Assembly (NCBI GenBank): GCA_947377705.1
Contig: CANCGU010000034.1
Location: forward strand, 1 to 16,332
DNA: 16,332 nt
DNA from: Comamonadaceae bacterium
Lineage (GTDB): Bacteria; Pseudomonadota; Gammaproteobacteria; Burkholderiales; Burkholderiaceae
Reading direction: 5' to 3'
The notes under the pieces were generated by a model, which was not told where the DNA came from, made no database searches, and was given only the letters and a program-made list of their open reading frames with translations. The translations under genes were made by a program, and so were the position numbers. Positions 8,615-14,872 of the stretch are shown here, piece by piece; within the stretch, counting starts at the first letter, position 1, and each line of letters begins with the position of its first letter.

Positions 8615-9313
8615 TTACTTGACGCCGTAACGCTCGCGGTACGCCTGCGTGCGTACCAGATGCTCGCCCATGGCGTTGCCGTCTTGTGCATTCAAGTACG
8701 TCAACAAATCGCTCAACTCTGCGATGGCGCACACCTGCAAGCCCACTTGCTCGCGCACGTATTGCACGGCGCTGTAGGGCACGTCCTTCGTCGAACCGTC
8801 GGCTTGTTTTTCAGTCGCCATTTCTTGACGGTCCAACGCAATCGCCACCGCGTGGGGCGTCGCACCGGCAGCCTTGATAAGCGCAATCGACTCGCGTGCG
8901 GCAGTCCCCGCGCTCATCACATCGTCCACGATCAACACACGGCCCTTGAGCGGTGCGCCGACCAAGCTGCCGCCTTCGCCATGGTCTTTGGCTTCTTTGC
9001 GGTTGTAGGCAAAGGGAACGTTCTTGCCCAAGCGGGCCAACTCAATCGCCACGGCCGCGCCCAAAGGAATGCCTTTGTAGGCAGGGCCAAAAATCATGTC
9101 GAACTCAATGCCGCTTTGCATGAGGCGCTGTGCGTAAAAGCTGGCGAGCTTGCCGAGCTTGGCGCCGTCGTCAAACAAACCGGCGTTGAAAAAGTAAGGC
9201 GACAAGCGGCCAGCCTTGGTTTTGAACTCACCAAATTTCAGTACGCCACAATCCAGCGAAAATTGCACAAATTCTTGTGCCAACGCATCGTTGGCAGCTG
9301 CACTCTGACTCAT
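8615..9313 (-). CDS. pyrE: orotate phosphoribosyltransferase
   Basis: PyrE joins orotate to phosphoribosyl pyrophosphate, giving orotidine 5'-phosphate, the fifth step of pyrimidine synthesis in the cytosol. The 232-residue protein has the type I PRPP-binding loop RVLIVDDVMSAGTA at residues 125-138, with acidic Asp130-Asp131. It also has FKTKAGRLSPYFFNAG (30-45), which contributes to orotate binding, and the mobile-loop stretch NRKEAKDHGEGG (104-115). Length is close to the usual 210-230. AAGGAA (complement of 9321-9326) stands 7 bases before the ATG and overlaps the start codon of the divergent nuclease gene. It converges on the dehydrogenase-fold gene across a 23-bp gap without a clear terminator. 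Confidence 0.97.
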   Translation of the reverse strand: MSQSAAANDALAQEFVQFSLDCGVLKFGEFKTKAGRLSPYFFNAGLFDDGAKLGKLASFYAQRLMQSGIEFDMIFGPAYKGIPLGAAVAIELARLGKNVPFAYNRKEAKDHGEGGSLVGAPLKGRVLIVDDVMSAGTAARESIALIKAAGATPHAVAIALDRQEMATEKQADGSTKDVPYSAVQYVREQVGLQVCAIAELSDLLTYLNAQDGNAMGEHLVRTQAYRERYGVK

Positions 9314-9327
9314 GGGGAAATTCCTTG
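9314..9327. promoter_or_regulatory. interlocked ribosome binding sites of pyrE and the exonuclease gene
   Basis: On the plus strand GGGGA (9314-9318) stands 6 bases before the TTG at 9325. On the minus strand AAGGAA (complement of 9321-9326) stands 7 bases before the pyrE ATG at 9313. The pyrE ribosome binding site therefore overlaps the first bases of the exonuclease start codon. This arrangement is what decided the TTG start. There is no room for a promoter here, so each gene's promoter must lie inside the other's coding sequence. Confidence 0.6.
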
Positions 9328-10116
9328 TTCAAACTAACCAGCCTCAACCTCAACGGCATTCGTTCGGCCACCCGCAAGGGCGTGGAAGCTTGGCTCGAAA
9401 AAGCCAACCCTGATTGTATTTGCGTCCAAGAAATCAAAGCCCAAGCCCCCGACATCGAAGGCAACTTCGACACTTTGGCGGGCTTAAAGGGCCACTTTCA
9501 CTATGCCGAGAAAAAAGGCTACTCCGGCGTGGGCGTCTACACCAAGCACGAGCCAAGCGACGTGATCGTTGGTTTTGATGGCGGCGAGTTTGATGCCGAA
9601 GGCCGTTATGTCGAGCTGCGCTTTGACACGCCCACACAAAAGCTGTCCATCATCAGCAGCTACTTTCCCAGCGGCTCATCCGGCCCCGAACGCCAAGACG
9701 CGAAGTTTCGTTTTTTAGCCGCCATGTCCCCGCACCTCAACGCGCTGAAGCAGGGTCGTGAGTTTGTCCTGTGCGGCGATATCAACATCGCGCACAACGA
9801 GGCCGACCTGAAAAACTGGAAAGGCAACAAAAAGAACAGCGGCTTCTTGCCCGAAGAGCGTGCGTGGATGACACAGCTCACCACCGAGGGTGGCATCGTC
9901 GACGTGTATCGCCAGCTACAACCTGACACCACCGACGCTTGCTACACCTGGTGGAGCAACCGCGGCCAAGCCTATGCTAACAATGTGGGTTGGCGTTTGG
10001 ACTACCACTTGGCCACACCGGCCATCGCAGCCAAGGCACGCAACGAGGCGATTTACAAAGACGAAAAGTTTTCAGACCATGCGCCCATCACCATTGCGTA
10101 TGAGGGCTTGATTTAA
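9325..10116 (+). CDS. xth: exodeoxyribonuclease III (AP endonuclease, XthA/ExoA type)
   Basis: This enzyme cuts DNA at abasic sites and trims 3' ends during base-excision repair. The 263-residue protein has all the motifs of the family: [10 protein letters not shown] (6-15), the metal ligand Glu36 in [15 protein letters not shown] (111-118), Asp152 and Asn154 in [18 protein letters not shown] (223-230), and Asp251-His252 in [10 protein letters not shown] chose the TTG at 9325 because the protein then begins (M)[10 protein letters not shown], as is usual for the family, and GGGGA lies 6 bases upstream. An in-frame ATG at 9277 would add 16 unfamiliar residues and overlap pyrE. The stop overlaps the ureG stop from the other strand (10113-10116). 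Confidence 0.94.
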   Translation: MFKLTSLNLNGIRSATRKGVEAWLEKANPDCICVQEIKAQAPDIEGNFDTLAGLKGHFHYAEKKGYSGVGVYTKHEPSDVIVGFDGGEFDAEGRYVELRFDTPTQKLSIISSYFPSGSSGPERQDAKFRFLAAMSPHLNALKQGREFVLCGDINIAHNEADLKNWKGNKKNSGFLPEERAWMTQLTTEGGIVDVYRQLQPDTTDACYTWWSNRGQAYANNVGWRLDYHLATPAIAAKARNEAIYKDEKFSDHAPITIAYEGLI

Positions 10117-10766
10117 ACCAACATTCCCTTGGCCTCGATGAACTTCACCACTTCTTGCAACCCATCCAGCGTGCGTAAGTTGGTCATGACAAAAGGCTTC
10201 AAGCCACTGGCGTTGGTGCGCATGCGAATGGTGTCGGCTTCCATCACCGACAAGTCCGCCCCCACATGCGGCGCTAAGTCTGTTTTGTTGATGATGAACA
10301 AATCGCTTTTGGTAATGCCGGGCCCCCCTTTGCGAGGAATTTTTTCACCCGCCGCCACGTCGATCACATAGATCGTCAAGTCGCTCAACTCAGGGCTGAA
10401 AGTGGCGGCCAAGTTGTCGCCACCACTCTCGATGAACACAACGTCGGCATCGGGAAAATCGACCAACATGCGGTCAATCGCTTCGAGGTTGATTGACGCG
10501 TCTTCGCGAATTGCGGTGTGCGGACAGCCGCCCGTCTCCACACCCATGATGCGCTCCGCAGGCAAGGCCCCGCTGATGGTGAGCAGGCGTTGGTCTTCTT
10601 TGGTGTAAATGTCGTTGGTAATGGCCACGAGGTCGTATTGGTCGCGCATGGCTTTGCACAGCATTTCCAGCAAGGTGGTTTTGCCAGAGCCCACAGGCCC
10701 GCCAATGCCCACACGCAGGGGCGGCAGTTTTTTGGTGCGGTGTGCGATGGTGTGTAAGTGCTTCAT
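10113..10766 (-). CDS. ureG: urease accessory GTPase UreG
   Basis: UreG is the SIMIBI-class GTPase that carries nickel to the urease apoenzyme in complex with UreF and UreD, using GTP hydrolysis to release the metal. The 217-residue protein shows the P-loop GGPVGSGKT (22-30), the metal-binding Cys81-Pro-His83 in [28 protein letters not shown] (113-127), and the guanine-specificity motif NKTD (160-163). It is the last gene of the minus-strand urease operon. Its ATG overlaps the ureF stop by 4 bp (ATGA). It ends in a 4-bp overlap with the convergent exonuclease gene and no visible hairpin, so transcripts may run into each other there. Confidence 0.97.
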   Translation of the reverse strand: MKHLHTIAHRTKKLPPLRVGIGGPVGSGKTTLLEMLCKAMRDQYDLVAITNDIYTKEDQRLLTISGALPAERIMGVETGGCPHTAIREDASINLEAIDRMLVDFPDADVVFIESGGDNLAATFSPELSDLTIYVIDVAAGEKIPRKGGPGITKSDLFIINKTDLAPHVGADLSVMEADTIRMRTNASGLKPFVMTNLRTLDGLQEVVKFIEAKGMLV

Positions 10767-11470
10767 GATCTGAACAGTCGTGAGTATTGGGTTTCGTGTT
10801 GAGCCGAGAGAATGGCCAGCATGGGAGAAAAAGCTTGGCGCGTGTCGTCGTTCACTTGCATGGCGTGACTGACCGCGGGCGCGATGTGTTGGGCGAGCTG
10901 GGTCAACATGCGCTGCCCCGCGTTTTGCCCCAGCGGGACCGACTTGATGGCGGCTTGCACCATGTTCTCAGCCCAGCCAAACGCATAGGCTTGCAAGCAT
11001 TGCTCGAGCGACGCACCGGTGCGCGACAACGCCAACGCAAACATGAGCGGGTAGGTGGGCACCCAGCGGTTACACAGCGCAATGGTGTCGTCGTCGATCG
11101 CATCTTGGTTACGCAACCACTCCAACATGGAGCGGCCCATTTGTTCGCTTTGCAAACGCAGCTCGGCGCTTTCGCGTGTGGCGTGTACCCATTGGCTCAA
11201 GGTCTCTAAGCGTCTATGGTCGAGCGCTTGCCATGCAGTGACCATTTGGCCCAGCACGGCCATGTCGCCGCGCGATTGCGTGAGGTGCAGTTGATCGACC
11301 AACCACGCGGCGGCGCTGTGTTCGTCATGCACCCAGCCATGATCAATGGCGGCTTCTAAACCTTCCGAGTACGAGAAGCCTCCAATTGGCAATGCAGGCG
11401 ATGCGAGCCAAATGAGTTGCAGCAGCGCGGGCGTGGTGGCGGACGCTGCAGTCGCCGCATCAATGGTCAT
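10763..11470 (-). CDS. ureF: urease accessory protein UreF
   Basis: UreF is an all-helical accessory protein that bridges UreD and UreG in the complex that activates urease and gates nickel delivery. The 235-residue form starting at 11470 contains the family opening [20 protein letters not shown] and, further on, [11 protein letters not shown] and [10 protein letters not shown]. The frame is open further upstream to 11575, but that part is an out-of-frame reading of the His-rich end of ureE. I therefore place the start at [10 protein letters not shown], overlapping the ureE stop by 11 bp. No clear ribosome binding site precedes it, which suggests coupling to ureE translation. ureG follows with a 4-bp overlap. 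Confidence 0.94.
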   Translation of the reverse strand: MTIDAATAASATTPALLQLIWLASPALPIGGFSYSEGLEAAIDHGWVHDEHSAAAWLVDQLHLTQSRGDMAVLGQMVTAWQALDHRRLETLSQWVHATRESAELRLQSEQMGRSMLEWLRNQDAIDDDTIALCNRWVPTYPLMFALALSRTGASLEQCLQAYAFGWAENMVQAAIKSVPLGQNAGQRMLTQLAQHIAPAVSHAMQVNDDTRQAFSPMLAILSAQHETQYSRLFRS

Positions 11471-11990
11471 GTTTGCAGTTGGGACCATGCACATGGCCAT
11501 GATCGTGCGAATGCCCATGGCCTTGCGCATGCCCGTGGCTGCTGTACGCGCCGCCTTCTGGTTCAAAGGCTTCATGCACGGTGACCACCGTCATGTGCAT
11601 GGCGCGCAACATGTCCGCCAACACATGGTCGGGCTCGATCTTCAAATGGTCGGGCTTGAGTTCAATCGGCACATGGCGGTTGCCGAGGTGATACGCGGCA
11701 CGCGTCAAATCAAAAGGTGAGCCATGCTCGGCACAGGCGGTGATGCGCAACACCTCTTGTGGAGCAGCTTGCACACGGACGAGCGAGCCGTCTTCCAGCA
11801 CCAACACATCGCCGCCACGCACCAAGGTGCCGCGTGGCAAAAACACGCCAAAGGCGCGGCCGGCTGAGTCGGTGGCATCGAAGCGGCTTTTTTGGCGCAC
11901 GTCCCAATCCAGCTCGACGGTGGCGGCGCGTTTGATCAGTGCAGCGGCCAAGCCTTGGCCGCCAGCGATTAATTTTGAACAGGTGAGCAT
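11460..11990 (-). CDS. ureE: urease accessory nickel metallochaperone UreE
   Basis: UreE is a cytosolic nickel metallochaperone that supplies Ni2+ to the UreDFG-urease assembly. The 176-residue protein has an N-terminal beta domain and a C-terminal ferredoxin-like metal domain. The interface His is seen in [12 protein letters not shown] (His106). The tail, residues 152-176, holds ten His and one Cys, resembling the nickel-storing tail of the Klebsiella protein. Such tails vary between species and can be dispensable. The ATG at 11990 lies 9 bp after the ureC stop with no evident ribosome binding site, suggesting coupled translation. Its last codons overlap the ureF start. Confidence 0.96.
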   Translation of the reverse strand: MLTCSKLIAGGQGLAAALIKRAATVELDWDVRQKSRFDATDSAGRAFGVFLPRGTLVRGGDVLVLEDGSLVRVQAAPQEVLRITACAEHGSPFDLTRAAYHLGNRHVPIELKPDHLKIEPDHVLADMLRAMHMTVVTVHEAFEPEGGAYSSHGHAQGHGHSHDHGHVHGPNCKHDH

Positions 11991-11999
11991 CAGAAATAT

Positions 12000-13742
12000 T
12001 TAGAACAAGAAATAGCGCTGGGTCATGGGCAAGCTCACTGCAGGTTCGCAGGTGAGCAAATGCCCATCGGCGCGCACCGCATAGGTTTGCGCATCCACTT
12101 CCATGCGTGGCGCGTAGTCGTTGTGAATCATGTCACGTTTTCCAACACTGCGAATGTTCTTCACCGCACTCAGGGTTTTGTGCAAACCAAATTTGCTACC
12201 GATGCCCGCAGCCAAACCCGCTTGCGACACAAAGGTGAGTGAACCACGGTGCAGCGCACCGCCATACGCGCCAAACATGGGGCGGTAGTGCACGGGCTGT
12301 GGCGTGGGGATGGAGGCATTCGGGTCGCCCATGGCGGCCATGGCAATGAAGCCACCTTTCAAAATGAGGCTGGGCTTGATGCCAAAGAAGGCGGGCTTCC
12401 ACACCACGAGGTCGGCCCACTTGCCCACTTCCACGCTGCCCACTTCGTGGCTGATGCCGTGCGCGATGGCGGGGTTGATGGTGTACTTGGCGATGTAGCG
12501 TTTGACCCGGAAGTTGTCGTGACGGTCTGAATCGCCAGGCAACAAGCCCCGCTGCGCTTTCATCTTGTGTGCGGTTTGCCAGGTGCGAATGATGACTTCG
12601 CCGACCCGCCCCATGGCCTGACTGTCGCTGCTCATCATGCTGATGGCGCCAAGGTCATGCAAGATGTCTTCTGCGGCAATGGTCTCGCGGCGAATGCGGC
12701 TCTCGGCAAAGGCCAAGTCTTCGGCAATCGCGGGGTCGAGGTGGTGGCACACCATGAGCATGTCCACATGCTCGTCGAGTGTGTTCACCGTGTACGGGCG
12801 CGTGGGGTTGGTGGAGCTAGGCAGCACATTGGCCTCACCCACCACTTTCAAAATATCGGGCGCATGGCCGCCACCCGCACCTTCGGTGTGGAAGGTGTGG
12901 ATGGTGCGGCCTTTGAATGCGGCTACCGTGTCTTCCACAAAGCCACTTTCGTTGAGTGTGTCGGTGTGGATGGCCACTTGCGTGTCGGTGGCTTCGGCCA
13001 CGTTCAAACAGTTATCAATCGCGGCGGGTGTGGTGCCCCAGTCTTCGTGCAGCTTCAGGCCAATCGCACCCGCATTGATTTGCTCATGCAGCGAATCGGG
13101 CAGCGCGGCATTACCTTTGCCCAAGAAACCAAGGTTCATCGGAAAGGCATCCGCCGCTTGCAACATGCGCTCGATGTTCCAAGCGCCGGGTGTGCAAGTG
13201 GTGGCAAACGTGCCGGTGGCCGGGCCTGTGCCGCCGCCGAGCATGGTGGTCACGCCGCTGGTCAACGCTTCTTCAATTTGCTGGGGTGCGATGAAGTGGA
13301 TGTGTGTGTCCACACCGCCCGCGGTGACGATGTTGCCTTCACAACTGATGACTTCGGTGCCGGGGCCAATCACAATGTCCACGCCCGGTTGTGTGTCGGG
13401 GTTGCCCGCTTTGCCAATGGCCACGATGCGGCCACCTTTCAAACCAATGTCGGCTTTGACAATGCCCCAGTGGTCGATGATGAGCGCATTGGTCATCACG
13501 GTGTCCACCGCACCGCCCGCTTGCGGGCCTGTGCCCGTGCCATCACGCGTGCGCTGCGATTGCGCCATGCCATCGCGGATGGTTTTGCCGCCGCCAAACT
13601 TCACCTCTTCGCCATAGCCACCGGCTTGCAGCGTGAAGTCTTTTTCAACTTCAATGACCAAGTTGGTGTCGGCCAAGCGCAGGCGGTCACCCACGGTGGG
13701 GCCAAACATTTCTGCGTAGGCGCGTTTGCCGATGGTTGCCAT
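12000..13742 (-). CDS. ureC: urease alpha (catalytic) subunit
   Basis: UreC is the catalytic subunit of urease, which hydrolyses urea to ammonia and carbamate at a two-nickel centre. All active-site residues are present. His147 and His149 (THIHFIAPQ), the carbamylated Lys230 (GLKLHEDWG), His259 ([11 protein letters not shown]), His285 ([12 protein letters not shown]) and Asp373 (SSDSQAMGR) bind metal. Cys332-His333 in MVCHHLDP forms the mobile flap. At 580 residues it is 13 longer than the 567-residue Klebsiella enzyme as I recall it. All the extra length lies before residue 147: a short LQAGG-type insertion near 38-42 and a Gly/Thr-rich stretch around 64-78. The start overlaps the ureB stop by one base (TGATG). 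The enzyme should be functional. Confidence 0.98.
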   Translation of the reverse strand: MATIGKRAYAEMFGPTVGDRLRLADTNLVIEVEKDFTLQAGGYGEEVKFGGGKTIRDGMAQSQRTRDGTGTGPQAGGAVDTVMTNALIIDHWGIVKADIGLKGGRIVAIGKAGNPDTQPGVDIVIGPGTEVISCEGNIVTAGGVDTHIHFIAPQQIEEALTSGVTTMLGGGTGPATGTFATTCTPGAWNIERMLQAADAFPMNLGFLGKGNAALPDSLHEQINAGAIGLKLHEDWGTTPAAIDNCLNVAEATDTQVAIHTDTLNESGFVEDTVAAFKGRTIHTFHTEGAGGGHAPDILKVVGEANVLPSSTNPTRPYTVNTLDEHVDMLMVCHHLDPAIAEDLAFAESRIRRETIAAEDILHDLGAISMMSSDSQAMGRVGEVIIRTWQTAHKMKAQRGLLPGDSDRHDNFRVKRYIAKYTINPAIAHGISHEVGSVEVGKWADLVVWKPAFFGIKPSLILKGGFIAMAAMGDPNASIPTPQPVHYRPMFGAYGGALHRGSLTFVSQAGLAAGIGSKFGLHKTLSAVKNIRSVGKRDMIHNDYAPRMEVDAQTYAVRADGHLLTCEPAVSLPMTQRYFLF

Positions 13743-14071
13743 CAGATGTTTCCTTTGCGTGACGCGTCGACCGAGCCGTTCACCAAACCGCGAAAACCAA
13801 ACACTTGACGATCGCCACTCAGGTCTACCAATTCGACCGTGCGTTGTTGGCCGGGCTCAAAGCGCACAGCGGTACCTGACGCAATGTTCAGCCGCATGCC
13901 ATGTGCGGCGTCGCGGTCGAAGCTCAGGCCCGCATTGGTTTCTGCAAAGTGGTAGTGCGAGCCTACTTGAATGGGGCGGTCGCTGGCGTTTTTCACCACG
14001 AGTGTGTGCGTGCGTCGGCCTGGGTTAAGGGCGTGCTCGCCCTCGTCAATCAACAGTTCACCGGGTGTCAT
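13742..14071 (-). CDS. ureB: urease beta subunit
   Basis: UreB is the structural beta subunit that packs with UreA and UreC in the trimer-of-trimers urease. The 109-residue protein begins with the typical [19 protein letters not shown]. It carries [22 protein letters not shown] (about 25-46) and [15 protein letters not shown] (60-74), all classic for the family. The ATG follows the small membrane ORF stop by 14 bp, with only a GTGAGA-like ribosome binding site. The stop shares one base with the ureC start. The subunit is encoded separately from UreA, as in most proteobacteria, rather than fused to it as in Helicobacter. Confidence 0.97.
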   Translation of the reverse strand: MTPGELLIDEGEHALNPGRRTHTLVVKNASDRPIQVGSHYHFAETNAGLSFDRDAAHGMRLNIASGTAVRFEPGQQRTVELVDLSGDRQVFGFRGLVNGSVDASRKGNI

Positions 14072-14085
14072 GTGTGTGTCTCACT

Positions 14086-14250
14086 TTATTTGCCACGGCC
14101 CATCCACCACATGGCGACAACGACAGCAAGCGCTGCCAAAAAGCCCCAAGCATCGGTGGCGTGGTAGTGCGAAGCGCCTTCGATGCCGTGGCCTTCATGG
14201 GCGCGGGCGAACACAGGCAAAAGGATGAAAACAAAAATCAAACGTTCCAT
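14086..14250 (-). CDS. small His-rich single-span membrane peptide within the urease operon
   Basis: This is an unrecognised ORF of 54 codons between ureA and ureB. Residues 1-17 look like a signal peptide (MERLIFVFILLPVFARA, Ala-x-Ala before the cut). A short His-rich stretch follows, HEGHGIEGASHYH (18-30), with four His. One hydrophobic helix then spans about 35-50 (WGFLAALAVVVAMWWM), and the peptide ends in GRGK. If processed, the product would be a 37-residue inner-membrane peptide with its histidines in the periplasm. The HEGHG start recalls the His-rich mature N-terminus of HupE/UreJ nickel permeases, but no homology is claimed. It sits 13 bp after the ureA stop and 14 bp before ureB. 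An in-frame TTG at 14271 is an alternative start. Neither start has a good ribosome binding site, so translational coupling is likely. A nickel-related role is inference from context only. Confidence 0.7.
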   Translation of the reverse strand: MERLIFVFILLPVFARAHEGHGIEGASHYHATDAWGFLAALAVVVAMWWMGRGK

Positions 14251-14263
14251 GAGGGTGGCGCTT

Positions 14264-14566
14264 TCAAACAATCGGTTGGTGCACGGTCACGAGCTTGGTG
14301 CCGTCAGGGAAAGTGGCTTCGACTTGGATATCCGGAATCATCTCGGCCACACCGTCCATCACATCCGCGCTGGTCAGCACGTTGCGACCAGCACTCATGA
14401 GCTGAGCCACGGTTTTGCCGTCGCGCGCGCCTTCCATCACAGCGGCACTGATGAGCGCGACCGCCTCGGGGTAGTTGAGTTTGAGGCCACGGGCTTGTCG
14501 GCGCTCGGCCAGCAAAGCGGCCGTGAAGATCAAGAGCTTGTCTTTTTCGCGGGGCGTGAGTTCCAT
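14264..14566 (-). CDS. ureA: urease gamma subunit
   Basis: UreA is the smallest structural subunit of the urease trimer. The 100-residue protein starts [20 protein letters not shown] and includes [30 protein letters not shown] and VTVHQPIV, all diagnostic, and its length is exactly usual. The frame is open further upstream to 14677, but the added sequence is unfamiliar and crosses the predicted promoter, so the ATG at 14566 is preferred. No ribosome binding site is visible before it. The predicted sigma-54 transcription start lies only about 4 bases upstream. It is the first gene of the minus-strand urease operon; ureD, often adjacent, is not here. Confidence 0.96.
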   Translation of the reverse strand: MELTPREKDKLLIFTAALLAERRQARGLKLNYPEAVALISAAVMEGARDGKTVAQLMSAGRNVLTSADVMDGVAEMIPDIQVEATFPDGTKLVTVHQPIV

Positions 14567-14580
14567 AGTGGTTTTGACTA

Positions 14581-14596
14581 TGCAACTTGCGTGCCC
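14581..14596 (-). promoter_or_regulatory. predicted sigma-54 (-24/-12) promoter of the urease operon
   Basis: Read on the minus strand the sequence is GGGCACGCAAGTTGCA. It matches the RpoN consensus TGGCACGNNNNTTGCA at every defined base except the first. GG (14595-14594) and GC (14583-14582) are separated by exactly 10 bases, as required. By the usual spacing, transcription would begin near 14570, only about 4 bases before the ureA ATG. A sigma-54 promoter implies an enhancer-binding activator, and NtrC-type motifs lie upstream. The motif is seen directly; activity is inferred. Confidence 0.65.
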
Positions 14597-14632
14597 TGTT
14601 TTGCGTGATGCCAGAGGCGCCAAGTGCATGCT

Positions 14633-14749
14633 TTGGTGCACGAAATCTGTCTTGGTGCGCACATCGTGACACCTCAAGTTGCGCCACCTTGGTGCATCGT
14701 CCTTAAATTGAACTTTATTGGTGCATGTGCGCGGTGTTTGTGATGCACC
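14633..14749. repeat. cluster of TTGGTGCR motifs in the ureA-urtA control region
   Basis: The octamer TTGGTGCA/G occurs four times in the same orientation, beginning at 14633, 14652, 14689 and 14718. A complementary ATGCACC stands at 14743-14749. The last two make a perfect inverted pair, GGTGCAT (14720-14726) with ATGCACC (14743-14749), 16 bases apart. These are NtrC-type half-sites, and only the pair at 14680-14696 forms a full palindrome with normal spacing. The others could be weaker accessory NtrC sites or could belong to another nitrogen regulator. Confidence 0.6.
14680..14696. promoter_or_regulatory. predicted NtrC binding site shared by ureA and urtA
   Basis: TGCGCCACCTTGGTGCA differs from the enterobacterial NtrC consensus TGCACC-N4-TGGTGCA at one defined base. 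Its centre (14688) lies about 118 bp upstream of the predicted ureA start site and about 127 bp upstream of the predicted urtA start site, the distance range usual for NtrC enhancers. Sitting between two divergent sigma-54 elements, it could activate both. Assignment to NtrC rests on motif similarity only. Confidence 0.6.
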
Positions 14750-14788
14750 TTATAGCGAAGCAATTTTTCGCCTAGGAGAAATGTGCGT

Positions 14789-14803
14789 TGGCACAGGCTT
14801 TGC
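14789..14803 (+). promoter_or_regulatory. predicted sigma-54 (-24/-12) promoter of urtA
   Basis: TGGCACAGGCTTTGC has the invariant GG (14790-14791) and GC (14802-14803) separated by exactly 10 bases, with TGGCAC and TTGC both perfect. By the usual spacing, transcription would begin near 14815. That leaves a leader of about 58 bases containing the urtA ribosome binding site GGAG (14860-14863). Urea transporter genes are known nitrogen-controlled genes, which fits. Confidence 0.72.
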
Positions 14804-14872
14804 GATAGCTGTTGTGAAGCGCACCGTGACCGCGAGCGCCGAACCAACCCTTAATTTTTGGAGTGAACCCCC

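Noticed and set aside
11471..11575. N-terminal extension of ureF
   Set aside because: The extra 35 codons are an out-of-frame reading of the ureE His-rich tail and do not match UreF N-termini.
12567..13808. Long open frame of 413 codons on the plus strand opposite ureC
   Set aside because: It lies wholly antisense to a perfectly conserved ureC, and its His/Val/Gly-rich product resembles no known family. Long antisense frames are expected from the codon bias of GC-rich genes.
14624..14640. Second full NtrC palindrome at GTGCATGCTTTGGTGCA
   Set aside because: The right arm matches but the left arm does not align at the required spacing, so it is counted only as a half-site.
14567..14677. N-terminal extension of ureA (37 codons)
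   Set aside because: UreA proteins start at MELTPREK. The extension crosses the predicted sigma-54 element and has no family resemblance.
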